The translations under genes and the position numbers were made by a program. A stretch of 64,000 nucleotides of DNA, from the NCBI GenBank assembly GCA_964017155.1, contig OZ024856.1:188501-252500 (forward strand). Direction: 5' to 3'. A model generated the notes under the pieces. It saw nothing but the letters and a program-made list of their open reading frames with translations, ran no database searches and was not told where the DNA came from. This stretch comes from Oasisia sp. SBJ-2009. Lineage: Eukaryota > Annelida > Polychaeta > Sabellida > Siboglinidae. Below are positions 63,501 through 64,000 of the stretch, piece by piece (positions within the stretch are counted from its first letter, which is position 1; every line of letters starts with the position of its first letter).

Positions 63501-64000
63501 ATTGAATGAATTAATTTAATCAAGTATCAAATGTTGGCAAAAAATAGTGATATAATAGCAACATTGAGGTGGGTCCGACTTGTACATAAATGCCAAATAG
63601 TGACCGCTGCGCTTGCGACTGGCACAAATCGCGCTGTCTTTTCGACCTCAAAAGTTTGCCAAGACGCGCTGTTTATAAAACATAAATACGCGCAAGATGA
63701 TTATAATGGAATGAATTAATTTAATCAAGTATCAAATGTTGGCAAAAATATTGATATAATAGCAACATTGAGGTGGGTCCGACTTGTACATAAGTGCCAA
63801 ATAGTGAAATACTGAAAACAAATTGAGAGTATACGTGCTTTTATGAGAGAGTGCGCGTGAAGGTACGCGCCCGCAAGTGTAGGCATTTATGTACAAGTCG
63901 GGCCCACCTCAATGTTGGTATTATAACTGTATATTTGCCAAAATTTGATACTTGGTTTTGTTAATTCTATCAATTATAATCATCTTGCGCATATTTATGT
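60553..64000 (+). repeat. HOR block 10: irregular end segment
   Basis: Unit starts: s60553, D60758, S61262, A'61474, B61978, S62482, C/B 62694 (505 bp), S63199, s63411, D63616 (first 385 bp only). The D at 60758 is the only D unit followed by a short unit. The C/B chimera at 62694 matches the one at 52625, including AATCGTCTTGCGC, so the two are related by duplication. Confidence 0.87.
63616..64000 (+). repeat. Partial D-type long unit at window end
   Basis: This is the first 385 bp of a D-like unit, with left arm, loop and most of the right arm, including CCAAAATTTGATACTTGG. It is cut by the window edge and not by a biological boundary, so the array continues to the right. Confidence 0.9.

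Larger units (their letters stand above)
1..64000. repeat. Satellite DNA array of foldback long units and deletion-derived short units
   Basis: Every base can be assigned to one of two related tandem units, with no unassigned gap. Ninety-eight long units (503-505 bp; the last is partial) and seventy short units (212-213 or 204-205 bp) alternate in ordered groups. Unit starts were read from the recurring CGACTGGCAC, and the spacings sum exactly to the window. Units differ by scattered substitutions and rare 1-bp or 8-bp indels. No unique sequence, transposon or gene interrupts the array. Known: such arrays are typical of eukaryotic heterochromatin. Inferred: a centromere-proximal, subtelomeric or other heterochromatic block. 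I do not recognise the family by name. The array is longer than 64 kb because both ends are internal. Confidence 0.97.

Noticed and set aside
1..64000. CRISPR array or bacterial repeat region
   Set aside because: Units are hundreds of bases long and tandem, without unique spacers of regular short length and without cas genes.
1..64000. Assembly artefact producing the HOR pattern
   Set aside because: It cannot be excluded from sequence alone. However, blocks differ by many private markers with consistent spacing, and periods vary (1220, 1433, 1929, 2148, 4158, 5080), which argues against simple collapse or copy errors.

Overview
The whole window is one uninterrupted satellite-DNA array. I find no protein-coding gene, RNA gene, CRISPR array or non-satellite sequence, and both window ends cut the array in mid-course. 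Tens of kilobases of tandem repeats, organised into higher-order repeats (HORs) of 1.2 to 5 kb, indicate a eukaryotic genome and probably heterochromatin (pericentromeric, subtelomeric or similar). The species cannot be named from the sequence. One hand-counted unit is about 37% GC, and CpG does not look depleted.

Two building blocks tile the window completely. I set the unit start at CGACTGGCAC. There are 98 long units of about 504 bp (503-505; the last is cut by the window end) and 70 short units (212-213 bp, with a 204-205 bp variant). Each long unit is a foldback: a 167-bp left arm, an 83-bp loop, a 167-bp right arm that is the inverted copy of the left (about 87% identical by hand count, no gaps), and an 87-bp linker. 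It is therefore an inverted dimer of half-units of about 250 bp. Each short unit is a long unit lacking about 292 bp (rest of loop, whole right arm, most of linker), so it carries only a left arm.

Long units fall into subfamilies, called here A, B, C, D and a recombinant A-prime. Short units are S (212/213), S-prime (212, distinctive variants) and s (204-205). They follow a near-regular order. Layout: 1-8589, A-B-S... superrepeats of 3792/3579 bp; 8590-13472, D-C-S repeats of 1221 and 1433 bp; 13473-18987, A-B-S-S-C-S-prime repeats of 2148 bp, related to 5224-8589; 18988-22569, D-C-S-S repeats of 1433 bp opened by a chimeric unit; 22570-33638, a founder segment then five near-identical 1929-bp D-A'-B-S-s copies; 33639-41954, two copies of a 4158-bp repeat; 41955-50900, a 5080-bp repeat mixed with 1929-bp copies; 50901-56176, irregular with chimeric units; 56177-60552, A'-B-S repeats of 1220 bp; 60553-64000, irregular.

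Nothing here works together as genes. The biology is repeat turnover: inversion, internal deletion, unequal exchange between subfamilies, and successive local amplification. The most notable points are the inverted-arm architecture, the left-arm-only short units interspersed in a fixed grammar, and the legible record of crossovers that founded new HORs.
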